From: Variovorax sp. PAMC 28711
GTDB taxonomy: Bacteria; Pseudomonadota; Gammaproteobacteria; Burkholderiales; Burkholderiaceae_C
DNA: 64,000 nucleotides
Assembly (NCBI RefSeq): GCF_001577265.1
Contig: NZ_CP014517.1
Span: forward strand, 3,136,501 to 3,200,500
Direction: 5' to 3'
The position numbers and the translations under genes are program-made. The notes under the pieces are model-generated. The model ran no database searches and had not been told where the DNA came from. It saw nothing but the letters and a program-made list of their open reading frames with translations. Shown one piece after another: positions 12,443 through 22,233 of this stretch (positions within the stretch are counted from its first letter, which is position 1; each line of letters opens with the position of its first letter).

Positions 12443-14251
12443 TCAGAACGTGCGGACTTTGGGCGGCACGGAGGCGACAGTCAGCGGCTTGAGCTGGACC
12501 GGCTTGTAAGACAGGCGGTTCGCTTCGCTGTACCAAAGCGTGTGCTTCATCCATTTGGCGTCGTCGCGGCCGAGTGGTGCGACCGGATCATCGGCCGGGC
12601 GCTCGTAGTCTTCGACCGTGTGCGCGCCGCGGCATTCCGTGCGAGCCGCCGCCGACACCATCGTGGCCTGCGCCACTTCGATCAGGTTGTCGACTTCGAG
12701 CGCTTCGATGCGCGCGGTGTTGAACACCTTGGACTTGTCTTTCAGCGTGATCGCGTTGACGCGCTCGCGCATCGCGGCGATCTTGGCCACGCCTTCGTCC
12801 ATCGACGCTTGCTTTCGGAACACGGCGGCGTGCTGCTGCATGACGGTACGGATGTCGTTGGCCACGTCCTGCGCGTATTCGCCCGAGGTCGAGTCTTCAA
12901 GCTGGTTCAGACGCTCGAGCGAGCGGTCGGCCGCGTCGGCCGGCAGTGCCTTGTGCTCTTTGAGCTTGTCGTTGAATTCGACGATGTGGTTGCCGGCCGC
13001 CTTGCCGAACACCAGCAGGTCGAGCAGCGAGTTGGTGCCCAGGCGGTTCGCGCCATGCACGCTCACGCAGGAGCATTCGCCGACCGCATACAGACCGTTG
13101 ACCACAGCGCTGTTCTCTTCACCCTTCTGGATGACGACCTGGCCGTTGATGTTGGTCGGGATGCCACCCATCTGGTAATGGATGGTCGGCACGACCGGGA
13201 TCGGTTCCTTCGTGACGTCGACGTTCGCGAAGTTGATGCCGATCTCGTACACCGACGGCAGGCGCTTGTGGATCGTCTCGGCGCCCAAGTGGTCGAGCTT
13301 CATGTGGATGTAGTCCTTGTTGGGACCGCAGCCGCGACCTTCCTTGATCTCCTGGTCCATCGAGCGCGACACGAAGTCGCGCGGTGCCAGGTCCTTCATG
13401 GTCGGCGCATAGCGCTCCATGAAGCGCTCGCCGTTGCTGTTGAGCAGGATGGCGCCTTCGCCGCGGCAACCTTCGGTCAGCAGCACGCCCGCGCCGGCCA
13501 CGCCGGTCGGGTGGAACTGCCAGAACTCCATGTCCTGCAGCGGGATGCCCGAACGCGCCGCCATCCCCAGGCCGTCGCCGGTGTTGATGAAGGCATTGGT
13601 CGAAGCCTGGAAGATCCGCCCGGCGCCGCCGGTGGCCAGCAGCACGGTCTTGGCCTGCAGGATGTGCAGGTCGCCGGTTTCCATCTCGAGCGCGGTCACG
13701 CCGACCACGTCGCCTTCGTCGTCGCGGATCAGGTCGAGTGCCATCCATTCGACGAAGAACTGTGTGCGAGCCTCGACGTTCTTCTGGTAGAGCGTGTGCA
13801 GCATCGCGTGACCGGTGCGGTCGGCTGCGGCGCAAGCGCGCTGCACCGGCTTTTCGCCGTAGTTGGCGGTGTGGCCGCCGAACGGACGCTGGTAGATCGT
13901 GCCGTCGGGGTTGCGGTCGAACGGCATGCCGAAATGTTCGAGCTCGTACACCACCTTGGGTGCTTCACGGCACATGTACTCGATCGCATCCTGGTCGCCG
14001 AGCCAGTCGGAACCCTTGATCGTGTCGTAGAAGTGGTAGTGCCAGTTGTCTTCGCTCATGTTGCCGAGCGAGGCGCCGATGCCGCCTTGCGCGGCCACCG
14101 TGTGCGAGCGCGTCGGAAACACCTTGGACAGCACGGCCACGTTGAGGCCGGCGCGCGCCAGTTGCAGCGAGGCACGCATGCCCGAGCCGCCGGCGCCGAC
14201 GATGACGACGTCGAACTTGCGCTTGGTGATTTGGTCTTTTGTGTAAGTCAT
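12443..14251 (-). CDS. sdhA: Succinate dehydrogenase flavoprotein subunit
   Basis: Oxidises succinate to fumarate at the inner face of the membrane. The start MTYTKDQITKRKFDVVIVGA is chosen over the upstream extension because it directly precedes the Rossmann motif VVIVGAGGSGMRASL and gives the usual 602 residues. The covalent FAD histidine lies in SHTVAAQGGIGASLGN, and the active-site region in HPTGVAGAGVLLTEGCRGEG. It starts 4 nt after the sdhD stop. Confidence 0.97.
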   Translation of the reverse strand: MTYTKDQITKRKFDVVIVGAGGSGMRASLQLARAGLNVAVLSKVFPTRSHTVAAQGGIGASLGNMSEDNWHYHFYDTIKGSDWLGDQDAIEYMCREAPKVVYELEHFGMPFDRNPDGTIYQRPFGGHTANYGEKPVQRACAAADRTGHAMLHTLYQKNVEARTQFFVEWMALDLIRDDEGDVVGVTALEMETGDLHILQAKTVLLATGGAGRIFQASTNAFINTGDGLGMAARSGIPLQDMEFWQFHPTGVAGAGVLLTEGCRGEGAILLNSNGERFMERYAPTMKDLAPRDFVSRSMDQEIKEGRGCGPNKDYIHMKLDHLGAETIHKRLPSVYEIGINFANVDVTKEPIPVVPTIHYQMGGIPTNINGQVVIQKGEENSAVVNGLYAVGECSCVSVHGANRLGTNSLLDLLVFGKAAGNHIVEFNDKLKEHKALPADAADRSLERLNQLEDSTSGEYAQDVANDIRTVMQQHAAVFRKQASMDEGVAKIAAMRERVNAITLKDKSKVFNTARIEALEVDNLIEVAQATMVSAAARTECRGAHTVEDYERPADDPVAPLGRDDAKWMKHTLWYSEANRLSYKPVQLKPLTVASVPPKVRTF

Positions 14252-14255
14252 GGGG

Positions 14256-14621
14256 TCACAGTCTCCAGAGAACCTGGATGGCCCAGCCGGCGCATCCGAC
14301 AAGCCAGACGATGGTGAAAATTTGGCAAGCGAGGCGGATGGCGACGGGCTGGACGTAGTCCATCCAGATGTCGCGCATGCCGACCCACACGTGGTAGAGC
14401 AACGAGGCAATCACGACGAAGGTGAGCACCTTCATCCACTGCGCCGAGAAGATGCCCGCCCACTTGTCGTAGCCGATCGGGCCGCGCGCAAAGAGCACTT
14501 GTGCGAGCAGGATGATCGTGAAAAGGGCCATCAGGCCGCCCGTGATGCGCTGGCTGAGCCAGTCGCGAAGTCCGTAGTGCGCGCCGACGACGATGCGCTT
14601 GGTGCCGTAGTTCACTGCCAT
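14256..14621 (-). CDS. sdhD: Succinate dehydrogenase membrane anchor subunit
   Basis: A 121-residue hydrophobic protein with three predicted membrane helices (around GGLMALFTIILLAQVLF, WMKVLTFVVIASLLYHVWVG and LACQIFTIVWLVGCAGWAI). The YHVWVGMRDIWMDYV segment carries the heme-ligand histidine region. With SdhC it binds heme b and quinone and anchors SdhAB. It is co-transcribed with its neighbours at very short spacing. Confidence 0.93.
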   Translation of the reverse strand: MAVNYGTKRIVVGAHYGLRDWLSQRITGGLMALFTIILLAQVLFARGPIGYDKWAGIFSAQWMKVLTFVVIASLLYHVWVGMRDIWMDYVQPVAIRLACQIFTIVWLVGCAGWAIQVLWRL

Positions 14622-14631
14622 GTCGTGCTCC

Positions 14632-15078
14632 TCAGTAAGCGCCGAACAGCTTCAGGCCGAGCACGATCGTGAGACCGATGCTGAGCGCGAGCGTGACAAT
14701 GGCGGAGGTCTTGCCGAACTCCTTGGTGACGGCGGCATGGCTCACGTCCATCCAGAGGTGGCGCAGGCCCGCGATGAAGTGGTGCAAATACGCCCAGATC
14801 AGCGCGAGCGCGACGAGCTTGATGAACCAGCCCGGAACGACGCCGATGCCGATATTGAACGCGGCCGTGAAGCGGGCGAACGAGATGTCCGAAGAGATCG
14901 AGGTGTCGAACATCCAGATGATGAACGGCAGCAGCAGGAACATCATCGCGCCGCTGACGCGGTGCAGGATCGACACGATGCCGGCCGGCGGGAGCCGGTA
15001 GGTCGTCAGATCGGTGAAGGCGTTGATATTGCGAAACTCGCGGCGTTTGGACCGCGAGGCGGAGGCAAGCTCTGTCAT
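14632..15078 (-). CDS. sdhC: Succinate dehydrogenase cytochrome b556 subunit
   Basis: A 148-residue subunit with three membrane helices. The family signature is present as TYRLPPAGIVSILHRVSGAM, and the histidine-rich helix as LHHFIAGLRHLWMDVSHA. It is the first structural gene of the sdh operon. The 210 nt upstream, before the gntR stop, should hold the operon promoter; I see no confident -35/-10 pair. Confidence 0.94.
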   Translation of the reverse strand: MTELASASRSKRREFRNINAFTDLTTYRLPPAGIVSILHRVSGAMMFLLLPFIIWMFDTSISSDISFARFTAAFNIGIGVVPGWFIKLVALALIWAYLHHFIAGLRHLWMDVSHAAVTKEFGKTSAIVTLALSIGLTIVLGLKLFGAY

Positions 15079-15221
15079 GGGGAAAATGGCTTTCGTAGCT
15101 TTTCGAGCGGGATGGCTTGTTCGGCTTGTGTTCTTTGCAAGAAATGCAAGGAACGCAAAATTCTATTGCAATGCACCATCACACTGCATGCACCTTGGCG
15201 TCAACACAGTGCACTTGCGGG

Positions 15222-15280
15222 TTGCTATGGTTTTGATAGCTGCTCAAGTCGACGGGACGGGCGCCCACGCGGAGTTTCGT
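15222..15280. repeat. REP-like short palindromic repeat, copy A
   Basis: Core GCTATGGTTTTGATAGC (15224-15240), followed by TGCT and a GC-rich part with GGGCGCC. It matches copies at 18766 and 50218 in core length (17 nt, GCTA...TAGC), in the ATAGCTGCT-type extension and in orientation. It lies in the gap between gntR and sdhC, upstream of the sdh operon. Such elements are widespread in Comamonadaceae intergenic DNA; that statement is from general knowledge. Confidence 0.6.
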
Positions 15281-15288
15281 TGCGGAGT

Positions 15289-16047
15289 TCAGCCGAGTTC
15301 GTTTCTGTAATGGTGCGTGTCGGTGCGATAGAGGGCGCGTCGCAGCTCCATTGGTGCGTCGTGGTAAGTGGTGGCGACCCGTTCCACGCTGAGCAGCGGC
15401 ATGCCGACCGGCACCCCGAGCAGCGCCGCTTGCGCCGCATCGGGCAGCACGGCGCGGATTTTTTCTTCGGCCCGCACCATGCGCACGCCGAACTCGGTTT
15501 CGAACAGCGCATACATGGGGCCGCGCCAGGCTCTGAGGCGCTCGGCGGTAAGGCCCTTGAAGGGCGCACCCGGCAGCCACAGGTCTTCGAGGATGGTCGG
15601 CACGCCGCCGTAAGCCAGCACGCGTCGCACCTGCAGCACGGCGTCCCCGGTGCGCAGCGCGAGGGCGCGGGCGATGTCGGCCGCGGCGCGCAGGCGCTTG
15701 CAGTCGACGATCGTGCGTTCGGCCGGACCTTCGGTGGCGAGGTCGCCGTTATCGGGCACCAGCTTCAGGAACCGGTATTGCACATGCTGTTCGGCATGCG
15801 TGGCGACGAACGTGCCCTTGCCCTGGCGACGCACCACCAGGTTTTCGGCGGCCAGTTCGTCGATGGCCTTGCGCACCGTGCCTTGGCTCACCCGGAAACG
15901 AGCGGACAGGTCCATTTCGCTGGGAATCGGCTCGCCCGGCTTCCATTCGCCGGCTTGCAGGCTCTGCAGGATCAAGGACTTGATCTGCTGGTAGAGCGGG
16001 CTGAAAGACGGCGTCGCGGGTTCGACGATGGCGGTGGGGGCGTTCAT
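15289..16047 (-). CDS. GntR-family (HutC/UTRA-type) transcriptional regulator
   Basis: A 252-residue regulator. The GntR winged helix lies at about residues 18-85 (SLQAGEWKPGEPIPSEMDLS, FRVSQGTVRKAIDELAAENL), and the C-terminal UTRA effector-binding domain at about 100-245. It is divergent from mdh and upstream of sdhCDAB on the same strand, which implies control of TCA-cycle genes by a metabolite. A perfect palindrome lies 14 nt upstream of its start. Confidence 0.9.
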   Translation of the reverse strand: MNAPTAIVEPATPSFSPLYQQIKSLILQSLQAGEWKPGEPIPSEMDLSARFRVSQGTVRKAIDELAAENLVVRRQGKGTFVATHAEQHVQYRFLKLVPDNGDLATEGPAERTIVDCKRLRAAADIARALALRTGDAVLQVRRVLAYGGVPTILEDLWLPGAPFKGLTAERLRAWRGPMYALFETEFGVRMVRAEEKIRAVLPDAAQAALLGVPVGMPLLSVERVATTYHDAPMELRRALYRTDTHHYRNELG

Positions 16048-16060
16048 AAAGCAATTGGTA

Positions 16061-16080
16061 TCTTATATAAGACATAAGAC
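16061..16080. promoter_or_regulatory. Candidate GntR operator between gntR and mdh
   Basis: The perfect 12-bp palindrome TCTTATATAAGA (16061-16072) overlaps a tandem direct repeat ATAAGACATAAGAC (16067-16080). The site lies just before the gntR start and about 85 nt before mdh, so it could serve both autoregulation and mdh control. The AT-rich sequence could also double as a -10 region. Confidence 0.6.
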
Positions 16081-16161
16081 GGACGCCACCGAAACCGCGA
16101 ATCGGCATAAAATCCGAGACGTTCCCGACACTGTTTCCTTTCTCACATCTGGAGTTTCCCC

Positions 16162-17151
16162 ATGAGCAAAAAGCCTGTTCGCGTTGCAGTCACCGGTGCC
16201 GCCGGTCAAATCGGTTACGCCCTGTTGTTCCGCATCGCCTCCGGCGAAATGCTCGGAAAAGACCAGCCGGTCATCCTGCAACTGCTTGAAATCCCCGACG
16301 AGAAGGCCCAGAAGGCGCTCAAGGGCGTGATCATGGAACTTGAAGACTGCGCGTTCCCGCTGCTGGCCGGCGTGATCCCGACGGGCGACCCGCTGGTCGC
16401 CTTCAAGGACGCCGACTACGCGCTGCTCGTGGGCTCGCGTCCGCGTGGCCCGGGCATGGAACGTGCCGAATTGCTCGCCGTCAACGGCGCCATCTTCACG
16501 GCGCAGGGCAAGGCACTGAACGACGTCGCGAGCCGCAACGTCAAGGTGCTGGTGGTCGGCAACCCGGCCAACACCAACGCCTACATCGCCATGAAGAGCG
16601 CACCGGACCTGCCGCGCAAGAACTTCACCGCGATGCTGCGCCTGGACCACAACCGCGCCTTGAGCCAGATCGCCGCCAAGACCGGCACGGCCGTGGCCGA
16701 CATCGAGAAGCTCACCGTCTGGGGCAACCACTCGCCCACGATGTACGCCGATTACCGCTTCGCTACCGTGGCAGGCAAGAGCGTGAAGGACCTGATCAAC
16801 GACCAGGTCTGGAACGCAGACACCTTCCTGCCGACCGTCGGCAAGCGCGGCGCGGCCATCATCGAGGCGCGTGGCCTGTCGTCGGCGGCGTCGGCTGCCA
16901 ATGCTGCCATCGACCACATGCGCGACTGGGCGCTCGGCACCCACGGCAAGTGGGTCACGATGGGCATCCCGTCGGACGGCCAGTACGGCATTCCGAAGGA
17001 CGTCATGTTCGGCTTTCCGGTCACCACCGAAAACGGCGAATACAAAATCGTCGAAGGCCTCGACATCGACGCATTCAGCCAGGAACGCATCGACAAGACG
17101 CTCAAAGAACTGACCGACGAGCAAGCTGGCGTCGCGCACCTCATCAAGTAA
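16162..17151 (+). CDS. mdh: Malate dehydrogenase
   Basis: NAD-dependent interconversion of malate and oxaloacetate. The 329-residue protein is of the two-domain, cytosolic-type branch common in betaproteobacteria. It shows the nucleotide-binding motif [19 protein letters not shown], the substrate arginines in [28 protein letters not shown], and the catalytic histidine in [20 protein letters not shown] ribosome binding site lies 8 nt before the ATG. Confidence 0.97.
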   Translation: MSKKPVRVAVTGAAGQIGYALLFRIASGEMLGKDQPVILQLLEIPDEKAQKALKGVIMELEDCAFPLLAGVIPTGDPLVAFKDADYALLVGSRPRGPGMERAELLAVNGAIFTAQGKALNDVASRNVKVLVVGNPANTNAYIAMKSAPDLPRKNFTAMLRLDHNRALSQIAAKTGTAVADIEKLTVWGNHSPTMYADYRFATVAGKSVKDLINDQVWNADTFLPTVGKRGAAIIEARGLSSAASAANAAIDHMRDWALGTHGKWVTMGIPSDGQYGIPKDVMFGFPVTTENGEYKIVEGLDIDAFSQERIDKTLKELTDEQAGVAHLIK

Positions 17152-17164
17152 GCGGCCGCTGCCC

Positions 17165-17947
17165 ATGCTCGACTGGAATCCTGCGCTCTACCGTCGTTAC
17201 GAGGACGAGCGCACGCGCCCCGCACACGAACTGCTGGCGCGCGTTCCGCTGACCAAGGCGACCCGCGTGGTCGACCTCGGCTGCGGTCCGGGCAATTCCA
17301 CCGAGCTGCTGGTGCAGCGCTTTCCCGGTGCCGACGTGCTCGGCACCGACAACTCCGAAGCCATGCTGCTCAGTGCGCGCGAGAGGCTGCCGCAGGCGCG
17401 CTTCGAGTTCGGCGACATCGCCACCTGGGCGCCCGCGTCGGCCGACGCGGCGCCCGACCTCATCTACGCCAACGCAGCCTTGCAATGGGTGCCCGATCAC
17501 GAATCGCTGATCCCGCGCCTGTTCGCCGCGTTGGCACCGGGTGGCGTGCTCGCCATCCAGATGCCCGACAACCGCCAGGAACCGACGCATCGCCTGATGC
17601 GCGAAGTGGCCGCAGAGGCACCATGGGCCGAGCCCATCGGCGATGCCGAGCGCCTGCGCACCGAATTGCTCGGTATCGGCGGCTACTACGACCTGCTCGC
17701 GCCTGTGGCGGCGAGGGTCGATGTCTGGCACACCGTTTACCAGCACCCGATGGCGTCTGCCGTGGCCATTGTCGAGTGGGTGCGCAGCACGGGGCTCAAA
17801 CCCTTCGTCGATCGCCTGTCGCCAAACCTGCAGGCGAGTTATCTCGCCGAATATGAGGCGCGTGTCGCGCAGGCCTACCCGGCGCGGACCGACGGCAAAT
17901 TGCTGTTGGCATTTCCGCGCATGTTCATCGTGGCGCAAAAGGCATGA
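17165..17947 (+). CDS. tam: Trans-aconitate 2-methyltransferase
   Basis: SAM-dependent enzyme that methylates trans-aconitate, a spontaneous by-product of aconitase and an inhibitor of it. The 260-residue protein begins [19 protein letters not shown], typical of Tam, followed by the SAM motif [15 protein letters not shown] and the [14 protein letters not shown] segment. It lies 13 nt after mdh and overlaps the next gene in an ATGA. The nearby acnA and acnB genes fit this role. Confidence 0.9.
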   Translation: MLDWNPALYRRYEDERTRPAHELLARVPLTKATRVVDLGCGPGNSTELLVQRFPGADVLGTDNSEAMLLSARERLPQARFEFGDIATWAPASADAAPDLIYANAALQWVPDHESLIPRLFAALAPGGVLAIQMPDNRQEPTHRLMREVAAEAPWAEPIGDAERLRTELLGIGGYYDLLAPVAARVDVWHTVYQHPMASAVAIVEWVRSTGLKPFVDRLSPNLQASYLAEYEARVAQAYPARTDGKLLLAFPRMFIVAQKA

Positions 17948-18951
17948 GCGCCGTTGTTCGCCCGGGTGACGTGCTGCTCGGCGCGCAGGCGGGCGCCGTC
18001 TTGTTGCCGGTCTGCGACCACTACAGCGGCGTCGAAGCCCGAATGAAAAAGAGCCTGGCGCTGCAGGCGGAGATGGCCGAAGAATTCGGTGCCTGCGTGT
18101 TCGACGTCACGCTCGATTGCGAAGACGGCGCGCCGGTGGGCGGCGAGGCCGATCACGCTGCGTTGGTCACTGAACTGGCGTTGGGCGCGCGGCCGGGCAT
18201 GCGCGTCGGCGTCCGGGTGCATCCCGTCGACCATCCGGCGTTCGCGGGCGACGTGGTCACCATCGCGGGCCGCGCCGGCGCGCGGCTCAGTCACCTCATG
18301 GTGCCCAAGGTGGACACGCTCGCCGACGTGCTGCAGGCGGTCGAGGCGCTCGATGCGGCCGATGCCGAAGCGCTGCCGTTGCACGTGCTCATCGAGTCGC
18401 CGCTGGCAGTGCACAACGCCTTCGAGATCGCGGCGCACCCGCGCGTTCAGTCGCTCAGCTTCGGCCTGATGGATTTCGTGTCGGCGCACGCCGGTGCGAT
18501 TCCAGCCGACGGCATGGGCGCGACGGGCCAGTTCACCCATCCGCTCGTGGTGCGCGCCAAGCTCGCCATCGCGTCGGCCGCGCATGCGTACGGCAAGGTG
18601 CCGTCGCACTGCGTCGTGACCGAGTTCAGCGACGTGGACGCCATGCGCGGTGCCGCGCACAAGGCGGCGAGCCAGTTCGGCTACACGCGGATGTGGAGCA
18701 TCCATCCCGCGCAGATCCGCCCGATCCTCGAAGCTTTCGCGCCGGACGAGGAACAGATTCACATTGCTACAAAAATCATAGCTGCTGGCGCCCATGCGGG
18801 TTGGGCGCCTGTGAGTTTTGATGGCACATTGCACGACCGCGCCAGCTATCGCCATTTTTGGCAAGTGCTGACACGCGCGCACGCCACAGGGCGCGCGCTG
18901 CCGAACGAGGCCCTGGCCTGGTTCGACACCCTCAGAAACCCAACATCCTAG
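17944..18951 (+). CDS. HpcH/HpaI-family CitE-like lyase (malyl-CoA lyase type)
   Basis: A 335-residue TIM-barrel lyase of the citrate-lyase beta / L-malyl-CoA lyase group. Conserved features are FDVTLDCEDGAPVGGEADHA, the Mg/substrate glutamate region HVLIESPLAVHNAFEI, LSFGLMDFVSAHAGAI and the C-terminal MWSIHPAQIRPILEAF. No citrate-lyase alpha or gamma genes are nearby, so it is not part of a citrate lyase complex. A C-C lyase or thioesterase acting on malyl-CoA-like esters is more likely. Oddly, codons 275-295 coincide with a REP-like repeat (copy B) read in frame. Confidence 0.8.
   Translation: MSAVVRPGDVLLGAQAGAVLLPVCDHYSGVEARMKKSLALQAEMAEEFGACVFDVTLDCEDGAPVGGEADHAALVTELALGARPGMRVGVRVHPVDHPAFAGDVVTIAGRAGARLSHLMVPKVDTLADVLQAVEALDAADAEALPLHVLIESPLAVHNAFEIAAHPRVQSLSFGLMDFVSAHAGAIPADGMGATGQFTHPLVVRAKLAIASAAHAYGKVPSHCVVTEFSDVDAMRGAAHKAASQFGYTRMWSIHPAQIRPILEAFAPDEEQIHIATKIIAAGAHAGWAPVSFDGTLHDRASYRHFWQVLTRAHATGRALPNEALAWFDTLRNPTS
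18764..18822. repeat. REP-like repeat, copy B, inside the CitE-like gene
   Basis: Core GCTACAAAAATCATAGC (18766-18782), then TGCTGGCGCCC and GGGCGCC further on. It has the same 17-nt core, orientation and order of parts as copies A and C. It is translated in frame as IATKIIAAGAHAGWAPVSFD without breaking the protein. Confidence 0.55.
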
Positions 18952-18958
18952 GAAACCC

Positions 18959-19519
18959 ATGAAGCACATCGCATTGATCGCCGCCGTGGCACTGGCCCTG
19001 CCATTCGCCGCGACCGCACAAACTACCAAGCCGGCTGCAAAGGCTGCTGCCAAGAGCACGGCTGCGAAGCCGGCGCCCAAGAAGCGCCAGGTGACGCGCA
19101 AGGCGGCCAAGGCCGTCGAAGAAGTGACCCCGATCGGCAATGAAGTCGACGTCGCACTGACCGAGGCCGACCTCGCCGTCGCCAAGCGCGTGTCGCTCGG
19201 CAAGGCCCAGTGCGAACTCGGCGCCGACGTGACTGTCACCGCCGACGAAAAGAAGCCCGGATACTTCACCGTCACGACCAAGGGCCAGCGCTACCGCATG
19301 CACCCGGTCGAAAGCCGCACCGGCGCCATCCGCCTCGAAGACCCACGTGTTGGCGCCATGTGGCTGCAGCTCGGCAACAAGTCGATGCTGATGAACCAGA
19401 AGCAGGGCCTGCGCATCGCCGACGAATGCCAGACCGCCGAGCAGGTCGCCTTTGCCGCCGAAATGAAGAAGAACCCGCCGAAAGACCTGTTCGAAGGTGC
19501 CGACGCACCGAAGAAGTAA
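18959..19519 (+). CDS. Exported hypothetical protein, Ala/Lys-rich
   Basis: 186 residues. A clear signal peptide ([20 protein letters not shown]) is followed by a low-complexity Ala/Lys/Pro linker (about residues 22-60) and a compact domain containing [38 protein letters not shown] and [17 protein letters not shown], with two cysteines that could pair. I do not recognise a function. It sits 7 nt after the CitE-like gene and before acnB, so it may be carried on the mdh transcript. Confidence 0.75.
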   Translation: MKHIALIAAVALALPFAATAQTTKPAAKAAAKSTAAKPAPKKRQVTRKAAKAVEEVTPIGNEVDVALTEADLAVAKRVSLGKAQCELGADVTVTADEKKPGYFTVTTKGQRYRMHPVESRTGAIRLEDPRVGAMWLQLGNKSMLMNQKQGLRIADECQTAEQVAFAAEMKKNPPKDLFEGADAPKK

Positions 19520-19531
19520 GTCATCAAGTCA

Positions 19532-19575
19532 GGGCGCGGCTCTTGCTTGCAGCAGGAGCCGCCCCGTTTCAGTTT
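19532..19575 (+). terminator. Weak hairpin between the exported protein gene and acnB
   Basis: GGGCGCGGCTC (19532-19542) can pair with GAGCCGCCCC (19556-19565) with one bulge, followed by GTTTCAGTTT. It could be a weak terminator or an RNA-stabilising stem ahead of acnB. The T tract is poor. Confidence 0.35.
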
Positions 19576-19589
19576 CTGGAGAAAAGAAG

Positions 19590-22175
19590 ATGTTGCAAGC
19601 CTACGCTGACCATGTTGCCGAACGCGCCGCGCTCGGCATTCCCCCGCTGCCCTTGTCGGCCAAACAGACCGCCGAGGTGATCGAGCTGATGAAGGCCGCC
19701 ACGCCGGAAAACGGCGAGCTGCTGCTCAACCTCATCACCTACCGGGTGCCGGCTGGTGTCGACGATGCAGCGAAGGTCAAGGCCAGCTACCTGGCGGCCG
19801 TGGCCCATGGCACCGAGAAGACCCCGCTGCTCACCCGCGCCCGCGCGACGGAGCTGTTGGGCACCATGCTCGGCGGCTACAACATCAGCCCGATGATCGA
19901 CCTGCTCGACGATGCCGAAGTCGGCGCGGTGGCGGCCGAGGGCCTCAAGAAGACGCTGCTGATGTTCGACCAGTTCCACGACGTCAAGGAAAAGGCCGAC
20001 AAGGGCAATGCCAACGCCATCGCCGTGCTGCAGAGCTGGGCCGATGCCGAATGGTTCACCAGCCGGCCCGAAGTGCCGCAAAGCATCACCGTCAGCATCT
20101 TCAAGGTGGCGGGCGAAATCAACACCGACGACCTGTCGCCCGCACCCGATGCGACGACGCGCCCCGACATTCCGATGCACGCCCTGGCGATGCACAAGAA
20201 CGCGCGTCCCGGCATCGTGCCCGAAGAAGACGGCAAGCGCGGCCCGGTGAAGTTCATCGAAGACCTGCGCGCACGCGGCCATCTGGTGGCCTACGCGGGC
20301 GACGTGGTCGGCACCGGTTCGTCGCGCAAGAGCGCCACCAACTCCGTGCTGTGGTTCACCGGCGAAGACATCCCGTTCGTGCCGAACAAGCGTTTCGGCG
20401 GCGTCTGCCTGGGCGGCAAGATCGCGCCGATTTTCTACAACACGATGGAAGACTCGGGCGCGCTGCCGATCGAGCTCGACGTGAGCCAGATGGAGATGGG
20501 CGACGTGGTCGAGCTGCGTCCCTACGACGGCAAGGCATTGAAGGACGGCCAGGTCATTGCCGAGTTCACGGTCAAGAGCGACGTGCTGTTCGACGAAGTG
20601 CGCGCCGGTGGCCGCATCCCGCTGATCATCGGGCGCGGCCTCACCACCAAGGCGCGCGAGGCGCTGGGCCTGCCCGTCTCGACGCTGTTCCGCCTGCCGG
20701 TCAGCCCGGTCGACACCAAGAAGGGCTTCTCGCTCGCGCAGAAGATGGTCGGACGCGCCTGCGGCCTGCCCGAAGGCATGGGCGTGCGCCCCGGCACCTA
20801 CTGCGAACCGAAGATGACCAGCGTGGGTTCGCAGGACACCACCGGCCCGATGACGCGCGACGAGCTGAAAGACCTGGCCTGCCTGGGTTTCTCGGCCGAC
20901 CTCGTCATGCAGTCGTTCTGCCACACGGCGGCGTACCCGAAGAAGGTCGACGTCAAGATGCACCACGAGCTGCCCGACTTCATGGCGACCCGCGGCGGCG
21001 TGTCGCTGCGCCCGGGCGACGGCGTGATCCACAGCTGGCTCAACCGCCTGCTGACGCCCGACACCGTCGGCACCGGCGGCGACAGCCACACGCGTTTCCC
21101 GATCGGCATCAGCTTCCCGGCCGGCTCCGGCCTGGTGGCTTTCGCGGCGGCCACCGGCGTCATGCCGCTCGACATGCCCGAATCGGTGCTGGTGCGCTTC
21201 AAGGGAAAGATGCAGCCGGGCGTCACCCTGCGTGACCTGGTCAATGCGATCCCGCTCTACGCGATCAAGTCGGGTCTCCTGACGGTCGCCAAGCAGAACA
21301 AGGTCAACATTTTCTCGGGCCGCATCCTCGAGATCGAAGGCTTGCCCGACCTCAAGGTGGAACAGGCTTTCGAACTGAGCGACGCCTCGGCCGAACGCTC
21401 GGCCGCCGGCTGCACGGTGCACCTGAACAAGGAACCGATCATCGAGTACATCAACAGCAACATCACGCTGATGAAGTGGATGATCGCCGAGGGCTACGCC
21501 GACGCACGCACGCTGGCCCGCCGCATCGCCGCGCAGGAAGCCTGGCTGAAGAACCCCGCATTGCTCAAGGGCGACGACGATGCCGACTACGCAGCCGTCA
21601 TCGAGATCGACCTCGCCGACATCCACGAGCCCATCTGCGCTTGCCCCAACGACCCCGACGACGTGAAGACGCTGAGCGAAGTGGCGGGCGTGAAGATCGA
21701 CGAAGTGTTCATCGGCTCCTGCATGACCAACATCGGCCACTTCCGCGCCGCGTCGAAATTGCTCGAAGGCAAGCGCGACATCCCGGTCAAGCTGTGGATC
21801 GCACCGCCAACCAAGATGGACGCGCAGCAGCTCACCGAAGAAGGCCACTACGGCGTGTTCGGCAATGCCGGCGCGCGCACCGAAATGCCGGGCTGCTCGC
21901 TGTGCATGGGCAACCAGGCGCAGGTGCGCGAAGGTGCGACCGTCATGTCGACCAGCACGCGCAACTTCCCGAACCGCCTGGGCAAGAACTCCAACGTGTA
22001 CCTCGGCAGCGCCGAGCTCGCCGCAATCTGCTCGCGCCTGGGTCGCATCCCGACGAAAGAGGAGTACATGGCCAGCGTCGGCGTGCTCGACGCGTCCAGC
22101 GCGCAGATCTACCAGTACCTGAACTTCGACAAGATCGACGAGTACAAGGACATCGCCGACGGCGTGGCTGCCTGA
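19590..22175 (+). CDS. acnB: Aconitate hydratase B
   Basis: Main TCA-cycle aconitase and possible iron-responsive mRNA-binding protein. The start [20 protein letters not shown] has GGAGAAAAGAAG just before it and gives 861 residues, normal for AcnB. The N-terminal HEAT-like domain is followed by the swivel domain ([20 protein letters not shown]) and the catalytic domains. Fe-S cysteines are seen in [13 protein letters not shown] and [13 protein letters not shown]. The convergent downstream gene is separated by a strong terminator. Confidence 0.97.
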   Translation: MLQAYADHVAERAALGIPPLPLSAKQTAEVIELMKAATPENGELLLNLITYRVPAGVDDAAKVKASYLAAVAHGTEKTPLLTRARATELLGTMLGGYNISPMIDLLDDAEVGAVAAEGLKKTLLMFDQFHDVKEKADKGNANAIAVLQSWADAEWFTSRPEVPQSITVSIFKVAGEINTDDLSPAPDATTRPDIPMHALAMHKNARPGIVPEEDGKRGPVKFIEDLRARGHLVAYAGDVVGTGSSRKSATNSVLWFTGEDIPFVPNKRFGGVCLGGKIAPIFYNTMEDSGALPIELDVSQMEMGDVVELRPYDGKALKDGQVIAEFTVKSDVLFDEVRAGGRIPLIIGRGLTTKAREALGLPVSTLFRLPVSPVDTKKGFSLAQKMVGRACGLPEGMGVRPGTYCEPKMTSVGSQDTTGPMTRDELKDLACLGFSADLVMQSFCHTAAYPKKVDVKMHHELPDFMATRGGVSLRPGDGVIHSWLNRLLTPDTVGTGGDSHTRFPIGISFPAGSGLVAFAAATGVMPLDMPESVLVRFKGKMQPGVTLRDLVNAIPLYAIKSGLLTVAKQNKVNIFSGRILEIEGLPDLKVEQAFELSDASAERSAAGCTVHLNKEPIIEYINSNITLMKWMIAEGYADARTLARRIAAQEAWLKNPALLKGDDDADYAAVIEIDLADIHEPICACPNDPDDVKTLSEVAGVKIDEVFIGSCMTNIGHFRAASKLLEGKRDIPVKLWIAPPTKMDAQQLTEEGHYGVFGNAGARTEMPGCSLCMGNQAQVREGATVMSTSTRNFPNRLGKNSNVYLGSAELAAICSRLGRIPTKEEYMASVGVLDASSAQIYQYLNFDKIDEYKDIADGVAA

Positions 22176-22201
22176 GCCCTGGCCCCGGTTCACGCCGCCC
22201 C

Positions 22202-22230
22202 AAAAAAACCCCGCAGTGCGGGGTTTTTTT
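22202..22230. terminator. Bidirectional terminator between acnB and the stress-protein gene
   Basis: Perfect dyad with CCCCGC / GCGGGG stem flanked by seven A on one side and seven T on the other. It lies between two convergent genes and should stop transcription from both. Confidence 0.92.
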
Positions 22231-22233
22231 CGT

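Noticed and set aside
19569..22193. 874-codon minus-strand frame opposite acnB
   Set aside because: Antisense shadow of the acnB codons; composition (many Asp, Gly, Val, Ala, His, Arg) and lack of motifs show it is not a gene.
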